A stretch of DNA of 64,000 bases from positions 1,092,526-1,156,525 of the forward strand of contig JALRMH010000003.1 of the NCBI GenBank assembly GCA_026119935.1, written 5' to 3'. The DNA comes from Endothia cerciana (Eukaryota > Ascomycota > Sordariomycetes > Diaporthales > Cryphonectriaceae). Numbering within the stretch: position 1 is the first letter of the stretch; each line of letters opens with the position of its first letter. Below, in pieces: positions 1 to 10,633 of the stretch. The notes beneath the pieces are model-generated. The model did not search any database. It was not told where the DNA came from and saw only the letters and a program-made list of their open reading frames with translations. Both the position numbers and the translations under genes were made by a program.

Positions 1-1679
1 CCACGGCTCGCCAGTGGTTCGAAATGGTCATGTCACGTCGCCCAACCAAGGCTCCCCTCCAACGAGCGCAATCTCACAATCACCGGGACAAGCTGGGCTC
101 CCCTCTCCCAAGGATCACGACCGGTCAATTGCAAGTAGGCGGTCATCTATACAAGCCTCGGGCATGCAGGCCCCAACCAGCGCAGCATCGCCTGCACCGC
201 CGAAGAAGAATTACGAGGTTATCCCAGGCCTCGAATATTTCGCCTACGCGACAGACGTCCTCGGCAACCAGTTTGGAAGCTATGAGTTGAGCCAGATCCA
301 GGCCCACATTCTGGCATGTTTGTACTACGGGCAGCTAGGGCGTGTCATTGCAAGCTTCCGTCACATCAGATTTGCCTGCCAAATGGTCGTCGACAAACTT
401 CAACCGCAAGTGTACCACCCTTGGATATATCATTGCATGCTGGTGTCGCTGACAAGAGTATAGTGCTATGGAGCGGCTGAGCCGGTTCCTGATCGTCGGA
501 GCTGGAAGAGTGGTCACACCACGAGACAACAAGTACCTGGTGGCCTTCTGGTCTTGTTGCCAGCTGGAGAGGTGAGAAGGCAGCATTTTGTCCACCACAG
601 AGGCTTGATGCTAACCGTCGCAGCGACATCCTCGCCGAGCTGAACCTGCTGCCATCTGGGATCCTGCAGTACGAAGGCATCCTGCCATACCCCGACATGA
701 CGGTGCTCCACGACGACTTGAAATTTTCTGAAGAGGTGGTCAACAGCTATATGGCACAGCTCTATTTACGCAAACGGATGAACGAGATATCCGGCCAGCT
801 TTACAATCCCAAGCACAAGCTTGAGCATGACGAACAGTTGCAGATCACGCGTAACATCGAGCAGATGCTAGCACACAAGGACGTGTGGGCCATGAAGTTT
901 GCTTTCAACGTGGACGACCCTCCCGCAGAAGACATCTTGCACGCCCGCTTTCGCGCCAAGTTCTGGGGTGCCAATGTTATTACCTACCGTCCATACATCG
1001 AGAACATCCTGCGGTGGTCGCATTCCCGGACTCATCCTGAGGAGTATCGCGACGGTCTGCAACGCACGTTACAAGACAGGGCCAACCTCGCACTGTCTGT
1101 TCCCAGTGAAGCCACAACGCCAAGCGAGATACCTGAAGTGGTAATTGAATATGCTCGGAAGGGACTCAAGGCGTTGATAAAGAGCACGCAGGCCTTCCAC
1201 GGCTTGCGCGACAGGCGCTTCATCATCACCAACATCTTCGGAACGGCACATGCGTAAGACATCCATCAATATTCTTCCGTATCTGGAACTCTCGTACTGA
1301 CCTGGGTCACAGGCAATGGGGCAACCTCATCACGCTTTGTGCTGCCTACCGGGATCCGGTGCTCGGGCGGGAAGTCAACGAAGAAGAACTGCGATACTTG
1401 CTCAGGAAGACGATCGACTTCTTTGAAGTTGTTGCCCAGGATTCAAGCAGCCTGGCTGTTGACCTGAGAATTTTAAAAGGACTTCTGGAGTCGCTGCCGC
1501 CAAAGAGTCAATTGCAGTATGGAAGCAACGCATTCATGCTACCGCTAGCGCCGCCGCCTCACGACCCCGCCCTCTTATCTAATGGGCCGACACCGCATCA
1601 AATGGCTGGGCGCAGCCCACACACCAACACAAATACGCCGAGCGATATGGGCCATCCGACGCCAATGGACTTCTCTTGA
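1..1679 (+). CDS. C6-type fungal transcription factor, C-terminal part (5' truncated by window)
   Basis: The gene runs in from the left edge, so any N-terminal Zn2Cys6 cluster lies outside the window. Exons fit 1-411, 464-571, 624-1253 and 1313-1679, separated by introns of 52, 52 and 59 bp; phases agree at every junction and a CTGAC branch point precedes the last acceptor. A Ser/Pro-rich linker is followed by a helical domain of the Fungal_trans (middle homology region) type, with segments such as ELSQIQAHILACLYYGQLGR, FWSCCQLESDILAEL and ALIKSTQAFHGL. The tail is Pro/Asn-rich and ends HPTPMDFS. In this family the domain is a regulatory and dimerisation region of a nuclear DNA-binding protein. 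The first intron (412-463) is the least certain: it is inferred from the frame change and joins QPQV to AMERL. The target pathway cannot be read from this part. Confidence 0.85.
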
Positions 1680-2876
1680 AGCGCACATCACCTTGGCTCA
1701 TGCGCCCTAGCGTCAATACTCGTTCTGGAGACGACGGATGCTAATCCCTGTGTTTGTGTCGACGTGCGAGGAAATAGGATGCATACGCCACCAGCACTGG
1801 TTTCGGTGCTATCTCCACAGCGACGAAAGTTTGAAAAGGATACAAGGAAATTGGAAACAAAATTTTGAAAGACAAAAAAGCTTTTTTAAAATAAAAGAAT
1901 ACTGGGGCAAAACAAAAAAAAAAAGGACGAAATGGCTAGCATTGGAGGAGCTACAAGAACCATGGCGTAGGTATTTCATCGGACATGGGTTCACACCTAA
2001 GGAAGAGGAGACCGGTCTGCTTTTTAAATTTCTTTTCTTTCTTTTCCACACATCTCACATCACTAATTATCTACGGATAGGGAGGAAGGAAGGAAGGTAC
2101 GCATGGGCTTGGTGGGTCACACGAGGTTTTATACCAATGTTGTCAAGCGAGGGAACGGGTGCCTAGTATTGGCAGGCTGGGGTCTGGCTACATATATCCA
2201 TTGAAATCTGGAACAGGAGGATAAACCTGGTCGGTTGCATAGCGAGTCCAATCGGAGGGTGCCATGGCGGCGATGTGGCCTTTTCATCATTGTCTGTCAT
2301 TTTGATTTCATCTTCCTGGTCGTCATCGCATCATCAACGCAAACAACGGGCGGGCTGCATCCATGGGAGGAGATACCACTTACATGTGGAGATACCACTT
2401 AAATGTCTGGACACTGGTCATACGTTTCATTGGTCGTCTTGTCTGTTTCATGTTTGTTTTGCTTAAAACCACTACTGAGGATACCTATGGGCGGGCAGTG
2501 TGGATTATCCTGTACATCTACAGTCTGCTATCTTGTGTGTTTTGCGCGTGTGTCGATATACTGTGGGAAGGAAGTGCGGCTCGGGACGATACAGGCTACT
2601 GGAAAAGCAACGAAGATCCAGCATTGGTCAGCCAGAATGATAGCTTACTCAACGGGGATATGCAATGCTGTGGATATAATTCAATGTTTGAATCACGAGG
2701 AGTTATACTTTCTATGCCGCGGTCCGCCCGCGCTCCCCGTGTTCCCGTTCAAGACAAGACACGTGTGTGCCTCACTTCTAGCCATGTCCAACAGGCCGTT
2801 GTCGGCACACCTTCCAGAAGCTAGATCATAAGAGCCTTGGTACCGGCGCATACCTCACTGGCCGCCTACCACGCCG
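1680..2876. other. Convergent intergenic spacer
   Basis: Tail-to-tail spacer between the transcription factor and ATG5. The first 350 bp are A/T-rich with several A runs (about 1855-1925) and T-rich patches near 2020-2050, as expected of 3' untranslated and polyadenylation regions. No coding pattern was seen. Confidence 0.6.
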
Positions 2877-3575
2877 TTACAGCAGCACGACGATCAGGCA
2901 GAGCCAGCCGTCGGGATACGCCGCCTCGCGCATCAGCTCCTCCAGCGGGGCCGAGAACGGCACAGGCGCCCCGTGGAGCACGACGTTAGCCAGCACCGGG
3001 TCCCTACTGCTCGGAAACAGCGAGGGGAGCAGGCCGCCGAGGGCGGGGCCGAGGGTCTGGGGGGTCCCTGGGCGCACGCAGGCTGTCAGCACCGCGGAAG
3101 CGAGGTTCGAGTATTAACCACAGGCCGTGGACTCGCTCATCGAGGGACGGCTCTTTTTTTTTTTTTTTTTTTTTTTCTTTCTTCGTCTTTCCTGACGTGT
3201 GGGCACCCCGCCTGCTCATACTGTACGTGGTGTGCAATGCCCGGAGGACCAGGATCATCACCGTCCTTGCGGATCAGGGCTTGGCGTTGGCGTGGCGTGG
3301 CGTGGCAAGGTGTCAAAACTTTGCTGGGTCAGGGTAGGGAAGTCGGCCTTTGGGGATATACTCACTGTTTTGTAAGCGAGGCGGCACGAGTGACTGCATC
3401 ACCTTGAAGCTCCCCGGCGCAGTCCCGCTGGCGTCGCCGCCCGGCGGTGAGGAGGGTATGTAAATACGGATGGGGACGTGTTTGAGCGGTGTCGGAGGGT
3501 TGAGGAGCAGGGCATTGACCTTGGCGAAGGAGGCGTAGTCATCTGGATGTTTTAGAGAGGCGTCAGTCTCGCGTT

Positions 3576-3606
<31 letters not shown>

Positions 3607-4580
3607 CTGGTGGCTCCCTCTCTGCACATTCCCCATCCGGGATCAAGGATGGAGAAATGTCGTGCAGCGGTCAGCTGGCTGTCATTTAGCGACGGGGTGG
3701 AGAAAAATGTCAACGGCAACAGGGTCAGAGGGTCTGGTCCTGTGCCCTTGACGGTTGATGTGCAGGATGTTATCGAGGGGTTTGATTGGGGAGTGGCATG
3801 AGTGGGGGTCTCGAGAGAAATGGCAGGCAGCCGGAGCGGCGCTATTCTGGTGATGGATGTCTGAGCGCGCCGGATGTGATGGACAAAATGTGACAAGGCG
3901 CGAAGGCGAGATTGTGGGGACCCGATAACGATGACAGCCTGGGGCCCCAACGGCCAGCTCGCATCAGAAGACTTACTGTCCTGCACCGCGTTCCACAGCG
4001 CGGTGGTGTGTTCCTTGGAGAGGCTCATGATCTGCTTTGCGTTGCCGTTTCGAACGAAGTCGGCCTGGTTTCCGGACCATCGCCCAAGGTCAGCAACGTT
4101 CGTTCACCCCGCCGCCCGCAGACAAGAGCGGCCCAGCGGCCTTTCCTCATGCCGAGAACTGAGAGCAGCTCCCCCCCCCCCTCTTCCCCCGTCTGATGCA
4201 TGAGATCGCCGACTCACCTCCTTCACCCCGTTGAGGAAGGTATCGCCTATGTCCCACTCGTCGCCGTCCCCCACCTCCAACCTCCAGGGCAGCCGGGGCT
4301 GGTACAGGTCCACAAGCAGCCCCACGGTCAGGTTGCGGAGCTGAACTTCCTCGTGGTGGAAGCTGCTGCACGGGACGCCGAAGAACGACGAGAGCCTCGG
4401 CAGCAGCTGGGCCAGGTAGCTGAAGCGCGGGACGGCGGTGACGAAAGGGCTGGGGGACTGGTCCTTGTAGGTGATGAGAAGCGGCACCCGGCGGCTCCAT
4501 AACGTCTGAGGGATGCTGCTTCTGAGTTCCTTGGGGAGCGCGGGGGTCTGTGGCGACGCCGGTGGTGATGAGTCCATCAT
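2877..4580 (-). CDS. ATG5: Autophagy protein 5 (Atg12 acceptor)
   Basis: Atg5 is conjugated to Atg12 and, with Atg16, forms the E3-like complex that directs Atg8 lipidation on the phagophore. Four exons fit: 4218-4580, 3977-4064, 3366-3542 and 2877-3067, encoding 272 residues, a usual length for filamentous fungi. Family landmarks are PRFSYLAQLLPRL in the N-terminal ubiquitin-like part, KEADF (junction of exons 1 and 2), LLNPPTPLKHVPIRIYIP, QSLVPPRLQNRTPQTLG (rebuilt across the last intron) and the C-terminal PLEELMREAAYPDGWLCL. Lys131, in NGNAKQIM at the start of exon 2, is the likely Atg12 attachment site by alignment with known Atg5 proteins (inference). The start is the first ATG of the open frame; a second Met follows at once. 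Introns are 153, 434 and 298 bp, long for this window. The first contains C11, and the second and third contain A25 and A23 on the coding strand. Confidence 0.95.
3154..3176. repeat. T23 homopolymer in ATG5 intron 3
   Basis: Uninterrupted run of 23 T on the + strand, which is A23 in the ATG5 transcript. It lies about 90 nt upstream of the intron 3 acceptor. Confidence 0.95.
3582..3606. repeat. T25 homopolymer in ATG5 intron 2
   Basis: Uninterrupted run of 25 T on the + strand (A25 in the ATG5 transcript), about 40 nt upstream of the intron 2 acceptor. A GACTGAC-like branch point lies between the run and the acceptor. Confidence 0.95.
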
Positions 4581-7461
4581 GCCACAAGTCGCCTGGAGTG
4601 CAATGTGGCAGATGGGAGCAGTCAGGCAGATGCTGGCGCTGGGGACTCCAAAGCTGACGGACGGTAGTAGAGGACCAGGGATGGTGTCAGGTTCATCCCT
4701 CGAAGGCTCATCTGGACCCTCGAGTATAGCTGTTCAGGAGACGAGGAAGCTGGTGGAGGCGCTACTTGCCCCACACCTGGAAGGCACCCGCCGACGAACT
4801 CGTGCGGTCGTGATGGCGTGTTCGCAGTCTCGGCCCTTGGCATTTATCGACGATTACATCGGTCGCGGTCAGCAGACTGGTGGCTCTCGGAAGGGGTCTC
4901 AAGGTCGGGAGGGTCCCGTCATGGTTCTGGCTGGGACGCTGTCAGAGACTCAGGTCCAAAGGGAGAATTTGTAGCTGGTGGTTTGCGTGGTGATGGCCTC
5001 ACATGAGGTCGAACGGTCGATAAGCGATAGCGTGCCACCTGCGCGCCAAGCCGGCCTGGGCCTAGCCAAAGCGGCCCCACCCGACACCCTGGTGTCTTAG
5101 TAAGCAGTCTCATTCTTCGGGGACTTCACTCCTCGCGGAAAGCCATACTACAGTAGGTACTGCTGCAGTCAATCACCCGGTCCTCCGGGGCGCTGCATAC
5201 CCCCCTCTGTCGTTCTCTTAATTGCATATCCTTGTGGCATACAGTCACAGAGAGTTATCTTATCAGGGATCTCAAGCTGCAATCTCTGTCGCAGATTGAT
5301 GGTGGTTGCCTCTCAAATGTTCAGAACCCGCCGTTGTGCTTCGCACTCGCGCGCTCGCATCTCTTACCGTTTCCGTCGAGCATGGTTCCTTTTCCCTCTG
5401 GTTGTTAAGGAATCCTAATTTACCCGTCGGGCGGGCACGGGCATCGGCGGAAAGCTCACTTGCCCCCCCCCCCACCTCGGGCTGTAGTCGGGTTGTAGTC
5501 GGTTAGACGAGACGGCCAGGGCCCTGGGCGAGGGGTGGTTACACGAGCAACACCCTGACGTGACGCCGGGTCAGCAAATGACAAGATGAGCATCTGCGTG
5601 CTTCCGCGACAAGGTCCTGCTCTGGTATGCCCGGGATGATTCGACAGCGGGAGCTGTTAGTGACCACCCTACCCCCGCCCCAACACGCACGGGGGGGGGG
5701 GGGGTGGGCATCCATGACTGCAGGCGAAACATGCCATCTCCCCTCCCTCAGGTCGAGGGCCCCAGATGTAACCCACCCCATCACATGTGTCGCGTGGGAG
5801 ACGGCTGCGCGACCGTCTATGGGAGAGATCCAAAGACCTCTCAATCCAGAAAAAGCCAGCTTAGGTCCCCACATCCCTTGGATTAGAGTTCGGCTCCGAC
5901 GACGCCACGAGATGTCCGACCAAGCCTGGAGGATGCTGGGATGTCTCTATCCGTGCTAGCACGCGCAGCTGCTGACCGCGGCCAGAACTCTATCCAGACC
6001 GGTTCCCAATGAGCTGGGACTTAGCTCTTACACGGAGCGACATGCCTGCATGGTTTACAGGTCACTCGGTCCACCATGCCACCGGCTGAAGAAGGTACAG
6101 TACCCAAGTACACATCCCCTCAACGTTTCTCGACCGTTTTCCCAATCCATCTTAAAGCTACATGAAGCTGTGTTACACAACACCAGGTTATTCCAAATCC
6201 TAGGCGAATGCAACGGTCTATGTAGATATCTATGGCTGGACTCGTCTCCTCATCTTCCCACACCTTTGATAGCTGTGGCTGCCGGGTGCAACACCGCCAG
6301 TGGGCGCCGGCAGAGCTAGAGTCGTCGGTGTGAAACCTTTCAGCGGCCTCATTTGATGTCATGTAACTCTTTACGCCCCGGTTGCCCCTTGAACAACGCC
6401 ATTCAAGCTGAAGCGGGGGGTCAGATGGTATCGTGGATAAGAGCGAGGAACTCCCTCCTTGGCGTTTCAGCTCTGGAATCAAGAAGGATGCACTTCTCCC
6501 AGCTGAACGCGCCCTTCCGCCGTGCCCTGGAATTCCGCCCCGAATTTCGGAAGGGAGAGCGGATCGCGTGTCCGGGGTCATGGCGGCGGAGCTTGAAACT
6601 TGGCGAACCTTATCCCGGCCCGCTCCGCTTATTCAAAGGTGGAGAGGGGGTTCATGGAGCTTTGACGATGTCGGACTGGGCTTCCCAGACCCTAAACGGG
6701 TGTCAGCTCTGTTTAAGGTAAATATGCCGCACAGATAATACAGATGCCTTAGGACAGTGCCTGCTATAAGGAATGTCGGGTGAGTGAGTGTTTGATCCCG
6801 CAAGGAGCATGCTTGTTCTTAAAGCGAAGTGATGTCGTTATTACGAAAGTCCAAAGGGTGTCGTAAGTAAAGCAGCGATTTAGTTCTTGCCAAGGGATGA
6901 ACATGCATGTGGTCAGAAGGTCTTTGTGACAGACAGGGTAACATGCTGGCCAATGTGAAGAATCAGGACCTTGATTGGGCAACGACGGCGGAAAAGTATC
7001 ACATGCCATTGTTGATGTGACTCTCCTCTCCAGAGCCCAACTGTAAATCCACAATATGAAGCCACTCAAGGATGACAACAGGCGGAAGAAAGTAAGGTCT
7101 TGGCGCCCTACATTCAAAGTTAAATCTCACATTAGCTTCAGAGAAGTGAAAGTTAGTAGGCACCTTGCTACCTATGGAGGACCAAAGGACGCATTGAGCT
7201 GTCCTCACAAGTATTTGGCTGGCTAAGAACCAGATTATCCTGCCACTGGTTAGATATTCACGGGTGAAGGGTATGTTTCTGAGGCCGGACGCTAAGTGCA
7301 CGGAGTTGATGCCAAAAGGGTCAAGGCTGAGATTTTCTACAGCCTTGCCCTTCTACAAGTCATTTCTGCCGTACAAATTTGTGAGGGGGTGCATCTCAGG
7401 AGGGCAGTAAAGCAATTCATAAAAACATGGCAGATGCTCTCAAGAGGATCACAAAAAATGG
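4581..7461. other. Intergenic region, ATG5 upstream and tRNA downstream
   Basis: Holds the ATG5 promoter and 5' leader and, at its right end, the tRNA terminator. It contains a C11 run (5463-5473) and a G14 run (5691-5704). Short open frames occur on both strands, but none shows recognisable protein similarity or splice-supported extension. Confidence 0.6.
7453..7458 (-). terminator. Pol III T6 terminator of the tRNA-iMet gene
   Basis: TTTTTT on the minus strand, 3 nt after the discriminator base of the tRNA gene. Four or more T directly after a tRNA gene is the standard RNA polymerase III stop. Confidence 0.85.
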
Positions 7462-7589
7462 TAGCTGCACTAGGTTTCGATCCTAGGACCTCCGGGTTAT
7501 GAGCCCGGCGCCTGCAAGTGTGTTAGCGTTGTTACTCTTTCAAGGAGAGCGATAAGTGTCAACTTACTCTTCCCCTGAGCTATGCAGCT
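7462..7589 (-). tRNA. Initiator tRNA-Met (CAU) interrupted by a 56-bp mRNA-type intron
   Basis: Exon 1 is 7568-7589 (22 nt), the insert 7512-7567 (56 bp) and exon 2 7462-7511 (50 nt). Joined, they give a 72-nt cloverleaf: acceptor AGCTGCA:TGCAGCT, D stem GCTC:GAGC, anticodon stem CCGGG:CCCGG around CTCATAA, and T arm CTAGG-ATCGAAA-CCTAG. Initiator hallmarks are all present: A1:U72, A54 and A60 in the T loop, and three G:C pairs closing the anticodon stem. The insert falls between positions 23 and 24, in the 3' strand of the D stem, and the canonical 37/38 site is uninterrupted. It begins GTAAGT, has GCTAAC about 11 nt before its end, and ends TTGCAG, like the protein-gene introns here. It contains no T4 run, so Pol III could read through. 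The discriminator is followed by CCA and then T6. Whether it is spliced is not shown by sequence; an inactivated copy is possible. Confidence 0.88.
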
Positions 7590-8876
7590 TGTTACTTGGT
7601 AGTACTGGGGGACGTCGCTCCCATATGCTCGGTCTGACTTGCACCTGGAATGTAATTGAGAGCAACTCAAAGGGGTCCTCGGGAGCCAAAGGAAGAGGGG
7701 GGACATAAGGAAGAGGGGGGACATAAGGAAGAGGGGGGACATAAGGAAGAGGGGGGACATAAGGAAGAGGGGGGACATAAGGAGTTGATCACTCTCAATG
7801 CCACAAGCTGAATCCGGATGCCATTTTTGTGAAACTGAGAGGCCTAGGTCTTGAGTAAATTGATCCTCTAAGGCCGGCCTGTCTTAAGACCTGAGAAAAA
7901 CCATGCACGCACTGCTCCGACTCTGCGATATCCACTTGGCTCTTGAAGCACATGCCCTCCGTCTTCTGATGATCATGATGATACCCAGGCATACTCTCCC
8001 ACGCCTTCTCCCACCCACCCAGCCCCTCAGCCTACTTCTCTTGACCAAGCTTAAGCCCTTCAGACAGTTTCACACATTGATAGCCTACACCACCATGCCT
8101 ATATCTAGCTGATCCCTGACCTTCATAACAGCCAGTGTGCCCCTACATCGCCAAAGGCCCCGCTTCGGGGACAGAATGTCATCATCTGTTTTAATCCGCG
8201 TCAGCATGCCATCCCTTATTTCCTGTTTAACTTCCTCTTTTGTTGAGAAGGGGAGGGGGGGCGGGGGTGAACACCCTCAGGGCATAGTTTGGAGGAATCG
8301 TCATTGTGAAGTGTGTGGCTCTCATTATTACGGTCCTGCCTTTGATGGGTGGCGTCCAAACTTCTTTCTTTGCGGGCAGTCGGGTAGCAGCAAGGTTTCT
8401 TTGAAATTTGTGAGGTCCAAGATGAGGGTTCATCAGTTTGCGGAGGTCAATATGCCTTGGCGCTGTATTCCATTTTGGAAGGCGAGGGCTTTGAGGTCCT
8501 TTTGCCTTTCTGTGTGCATGCTAAGGACCGGAGCAGCATTAGGGGGCTGATACATCTGCGGAACCGCAGCTGATCTGTAGCTGACCCGGTTGAGCGACTG
8601 GGTGGACCTGGCCACAGAATAACTGGGCGATCCTAGGTAGCGATGAGATGGTTCACGTGTAGAAGGGTGGTGTGCGACTATGTAGACGAGACAGAAGAGA
8701 CCATGACTGCTATATATCTCCCACCCTCACTTGCTCATCATAATTTAGTGCAGTGCAATTATGATGCTCAGGATCTCAAGGGTTGCCGCAATTTCCGTGT
8801 AAAGCTGGCAAACTCCGTAAGGTTCCTCCCTCAACAAGCCGTCAACTCTCACAAACTCAGCTGATACTGCCACAGA
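7590..8876. other. Intergenic region upstream of the tRNA gene
   Basis: Holds the 18-bp tandem repeat at 7691-7780 and otherwise unremarkable sequence up to the 3' end of the 2EXR gene. No supported gene. Confidence 0.6.
7691..7780. repeat. Minisatellite, five copies of an 18-bp unit
   Basis: The unit GGAAGAGGGGGGACATAA is repeated five times head to tail with no mismatch, about 100 bp upstream of the 5' end of the tRNA gene. An open frame across it on the minus strand only mirrors the repeat (MSPLFL iterated) and is not a gene. Confidence 0.97.
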
Positions 8877-9890
8877 TCAAACATGCTGGCCGACAGTGTA
8901 AAAGACCTTGTAGAACCTCTCATGCCATTCCCGACGGAAATCCATGGTGTTACCCAAGACGGTCACGTCGTATAGGAACGACTCCGGTCCAACTGTTCCA
9001 CCCATGATGTAGAATCCAAACGCATTCAGGTTTGGGTAGATCGCCTCGTCATACATAGGAGTAATCTGGCCTCTGCTCTCGAAAAAGTCTCGCTCGGACT
9101 GGATAGGGTGGTAGGAGCTGCAAAAGGGACAGGTCCCAGCGGGATCCCACGCCAGCTCGCGCATCCTCGAGACCTTGGCGCAAGCTGCTATTGGAAGTCT
9201 CTCGGTGAGATAGAGGGCAGGCTGGGACCAAGGGCCGTACCCGCCACCACTGAACAGCTCCTCGAAGATGGCTGTCTGGACGGCCTGCCTGGGATTGGAG
9301 CCTATGATGAAGATGTCTCTTCGCGGGTTGATATAGATGCAACCCTGATGGGATATGTCAGTTAATCGGGCTGTGCGACCTGATGATGAATGTGTGTAAG
9401 GGAGGACATGGAAATAGAAAACGACGGTATAAAATACCTTAGACCTGCTCATCTCCTCGGTCTCTCGATCAGCCTGCTGCGCAATCGCGAGATCGTATCG
9501 CAGGCTGCCATCATTGTCGTACCACTCAAGCTCGTTTCCATACTGACCAGCCACGAGGACATTCATTCCCAGGACATTCAGCTTGACGTGGATCTTGAGG
9601 GCAGCTTCGCGGAACTCTACGTTGACGAAAAGAAAGGATGGGAGGTTGTCCGCGAGTTCCAGGGTCGGGGAAATACGGCGCGTCTTGTGGTCGAGCAGCA
9701 CCACTCGGCTAGACCGCTCTTTCTGGTCCCTATGGAGCGCGGCCTCGATGATGAGCAACCGGAGCTCGGTCGGCAGCTCTGGGAACTTGTGGAAAACGGA
9801 AGGCTCCTTCTTCGCGACGGGGTTGCTGCGTGTCTTACTCTTGCCCTTGGCCTCGGCCATGGCGATTTCCAGTATTGAATTGATGTCCAT
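8877..9890 (-). CDS. 2EXR-domain protein
   Basis: A continuous frame of 337 codons. The segment FHKFPELPTELRLLIIEAAL (residues about 33-52) is the start of a 2EXR domain, a fungal-expanded family of unknown biochemical role; conserved-looking stretches follow (LFVNVEFREAAL, CIYINPRRDIFIIG). A likely intron lies inside the frame: 9345-9437 begins GTATTT, has TAACTGAC near its end, ends CATCAG, and is 93 bp (a multiple of three) without an in-frame stop. Removing it joins EMSRSK to GCIYIN and gives 306 residues, closer to the usual 2EXR spacing. The start at 9890 is the first ATG; Met11 is an alternative. A CPFC motif lies near the C terminus. Neighbours suggest no function. Confidence 0.8.
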   Translation of the reverse strand: MDINSILEIAMAEAKGKSKTRSNPVAKKEPSVFHKFPELPTELRLLIIEAALHRDQKERSSRVVLLDHKTRRISPTLELADNLPSFLFVNVEFREAALKIHVKLNVLGMNVLVAGQYGNELEWYDNDGSLRYDLAIAQQADRETEEMSRSKVFYTVVFYFHVLPYTHSSSGRTARLTDISHQGCIYINPRRDIFIIGSNPRQAVQTAIFEELFSGGGYGPWSQPALYLTERLPIAACAKVSRMRELAWDPAGTCPFCSSYHPIQSERDFFESRGQITPMYDEAIYPNLNAFGFYIMGGTVGPESFLYDVTVLGNTMDFRREWHERFYKVFYTVGQHV

Positions 9891-10633
9891 GGATGGTTTG
9901 GCAATGGTATTCTCCGTCTGATGTGGTGTCGAAACGAGAGTCTGGTGCTGTGGGGTGCAGGACGGGCAAACGAAAGAAATGCAAAACGGATCGAGGGTTG
10001 ATACTGTTGCACAATGATGTGATTTCTAGTGGAGACGGCGGTCGAAAGATATGGACGGAGGAAAAGCAGCCGACTCTCGAGAATAAAGGTTAATTTTTTG
10101 GAGAGGCTACCTGTACTTGCTAACTGCGATTGCCTAGGGAGGAGCTAATGTAGTAGCTTCTGTCAAAAGTGCCGGCACTCGGGAGTTTGAAGCAGCAGGT
10201 ACGCCCCTAAAACAAACGACGGAGCTCTCACCAGAGGCAAGCCCACTTCTCTCCTGTACGGCAAGTTTGATCAAGACGAGGGCCTTCGTCAAGAGAACAC
10301 GTGGTAGATGGATATGATCCAGACCAAGTTGCTGCGAGGACCTGGACGGCGAACACAGTGGCGAGGGGGAAAGACACTACTAAGAACGAGGTGAAGTGAT
10401 GGCCACCAGAGAGCAGTGAGGACAGATGTTCAGAGAAATAAACTTCTGCACTAGAACTCCATTCTGTGGACTGACTGGGAGTGATACGTGCAGGCTCGCA
10501 AGTGTGTCTCCGGACGAGGCTCAAAGCTTAGGATATCTATTTTCTCACCTCGGTTTCGACCGCACTGGTTGACGTAATATCGGATCAGTCCGCGCGAGAC
10601 AGGATCCTTCCCAGCACCATTCCCCGTGGCTCT
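9891..10633. other. Intergenic region between two minus-strand genes
   Basis: Contains the promoter and leader of the 2EXR gene and the 3' flank of the zinc-knuckle gene. No supported gene or notable repeat. Confidence 0.6.

Noticed and set aside
7512..7567. Canonical tRNA intron cut by the tRNA endonuclease
   Set aside because: It is at position 23/24, not 37/38, cannot place the usual anticodon-intron pairing, and carries GT-AG and branch-point signals.
7462..7589. Elongator tRNA-Met
   Set aside because: A1:U72, A54, A60 and the three G:C anticodon-stem pairs are initiator features.
7497..7778. Minus-strand frame with iterated MSPLFL
   Set aside because: It is a reading of the 18-bp minisatellite and runs into the tRNA gene.
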